Positions 5,112-6,028 of a stretch of 6,028 bases of DNA are shown here, piece by piece. The notes under the pieces were generated by a model. It worked only from the letters and a program-made list of their open reading frames with translations. It was not told the DNA's origin and did no database searches. The stretch is taken from positions 1-6,028 of the forward strand of contig DMAZ01000101.1 of the NCBI GenBank assembly GCA_003446335.1, written 5' to 3'. The DNA comes from Lachnospiraceae bacterium (GTDB taxonomy: Bacteria > Bacillota_A > Clostridia > Lachnospirales > Lachnospiraceae). Position 1 is the stretch's first letter; each line of letters opens with the position of its first letter. Made by a program: the position numbers and the translations under genes.

Positions 5112-6028
5112 ATGGATGATAATAACAATATTCAGCTTGACGGCTCCGTTTTTTCCGCGGATCTTATGAATACGGAAGTTCCGACGCTTTCTTTCGGAGA
5201 GCCGGAACCGGAAGCACCGGTCGCGGTTCAGGAAGCTCCGAAGCCGCAGGTCGCTGCGCCGAAGGATGAGGATATTCTGACAGAAGCTGAGCGGAGACAG
5301 GTCGAGGCACTCGCAAAGCAGATCAATCTTCAGGATACGAACGGCATCCTCCAGTACGGTGCAGGTACGCAGAAGAAAATGTCCGAATTCTCCGATGCCG
5401 CGCTTGCCACTGTTAAGACGCGCGATCTCGGTGAGGTCGGTGATATGCTTTCGGGCGTGATCAACAATCTGGAACAGTTCGATCCGAATGAGAAGGAAGA
5501 AAGCGGATTCTTCGGTCTTTTCAAAAAACCGAAGAAGAAAATGGATGAGATCAAGGTCCAGTATGATAAAGCCAATGTAAATGTGGAAAAAGTCGCCAAG
5601 GCCCTTCAGGAGCATCAGGTCATTCTCATGAAGGACATCGCCACCCTCGACAAGATGTATGCCAGCAACCTGGTATATTATAAGGAACTGACCATGTACA
5701 TCCTGGCCGGCAAGAAGGCGATCGAGAATGTTAAGAACGGTAAGCTGCAGGAGATGCGCACCCGTGCCGAAGCGTCCGGACTTTCCGAGGATGCACAGGC
5801 GGTAAGAGACCTTGAAGACCAGATCAATCGTTTTGAGAAAAAGCTTCATGATCTGGAACTTACCAGAATGATCGCGATCCAGACAGCACCTCAGATCCGT
5901 CTGATCCAGAGTTCCGACACGATGATGGTCGAGAAGATCCAGTCCACGATCGTGAACACAATACCGCTGTGGAAGAATCAGATGGTCCTTGCGCTCGGCA
6001 TAGAGGATTCCACAAAAGCCGCAAAGGC
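5112..6028 (+). CDS. telA: TelA-family toxic anion (tellurite) resistance protein, 3'-truncated by the window edge
   Basis: A cytoplasmic, largely helical protein of the TelA family (B. subtilis YceH/YaaN relatives). The family is linked to tellurite and other stress resistance, with unknown mechanism. The frame stays open to the window end: 305 complete codons plus two bases. An acidic Pro/Glu/Ala-rich N-terminus (about 22-53) precedes the TelA core. Recognisable family segments are EALAKQINLQD with QYGAGTQKKMSEFS (65-94), a Lys-rich patch GFFGLFKKPKKK (132-143), DIATLDKMYASNLVYYKEL (175-193), YILAGKKAI (196-204), and the most conserved TAPQIRLIQ (258-266) with EKIQSTIVNTIPLWKNQMVLAL (274-295). 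Full-length members run to roughly 370-390 residues, so about 70-80 are missing at the C-terminus. It follows xpaC, its usual partner, on the same strand. The family call is secure; the biochemical role is not. Confidence 0.93.
   Translation, partial: MDDNNNIQLDGSVFSADLMNTEVPTLSFGEPEPEAPVAVQEAPKPQVAAPKDEDILTEAERRQVEALAKQINLQDTNGILQYGAGTQKKMSEFSDAALATVKTRDLGEVGDMLSGVINNLEQFDPNEKEESGFFGLFKKPKKKMDEIKVQYDKANVNVEKVAKALQEHQVILMKDIATLDKMYASNLVYYKELTMYILAGKKAIENVKNGKLQEMRTRAEASGLSEDAQAVRDLEDQINRFEKKLHDLELTRMIAIQTAPQIRLIQSSDTMMVEKIQSTIVNTIPLWKNQMVLALGIEDSTKAAK

Noticed and set aside
5070..5849. 259-codon reverse-strand open frame opposite telA
   Set aside because: The forward frame is unmistakably TelA. 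The reverse frame is Leu/Ile/Arg/His-rich with no recognisable fold and looks like an antisense shadow.
1..6028. CRISPR array, phage, transposon or defence system
   Set aside because: No repeat-spacer pattern, terminal inverted repeats, transposase, integrase or nuclease motifs were seen on either strand.

Overview
The window reads as ordinary bacterial chromosome from a Bacillota, most likely a Clostridia/Lachnospiraceae-type organism. The pointers are purine-rich Shine-Dalgarno sequences (AAGGAG, GGGAGG), a three-domain S1 protein whose wording resembles Lachnospiraceae S1 proteins as I remember them, a short Thermotoga-type S-adenosylhomocysteine hydrolase, and an XpaC-TelA gene pair. The lineage is inferred from remembered protein families, not from a search. 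I see no rRNA, tRNA, insertion sequence, CRISPR array or integration site.

Layout. Bases 1-1227 (+) hold a 5'-truncated S-adenosylhomocysteine hydrolase (ahcY). Bases 1331-2332 (-) hold an S1-domain RNA-binding/ribosomal S1-like protein facing it. Between the two converging genes is one perfect 12-bp hairpin (1282-1309) that can serve as terminator for both. Bases 2336-2483 are a divergent promoter region. It drives the S1 gene leftward and, rightward, a compact cluster: two half-size four-helix DMT/EamA (SMR-like) membrane proteins overlapping by 11 bp (2484-2873, 2863-3285), then an XpaC-family membrane protein whose ribosome binding site lies inside the end of the previous gene (3290-4975), then, after a 136-bp gap, a TelA 'toxic anion resistance' protein that runs off the right edge (5112-6028).

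How it may work together. AhcY and S1 are housekeeping genes of the methyl cycle and of translation. The four rightward genes look like one transcription unit: a probable heteromeric small transporter or lipid flippase, followed by XpaC-TelA, a conserved pair of poorly understood, envelope- or stress-related proteins. The linkage of the transporter pair with XpaC-TelA, and the layered XpaC architecture (low-complexity Gly/Tyr/Gln/Asn-rich N-region, two membrane helices, winged-helix-like segment, helical XpaC domain), are the most interesting parts. No defence system or other clearly new machinery is visible. The many long reverse-strand open frames opposite these genes are judged to be shadows.
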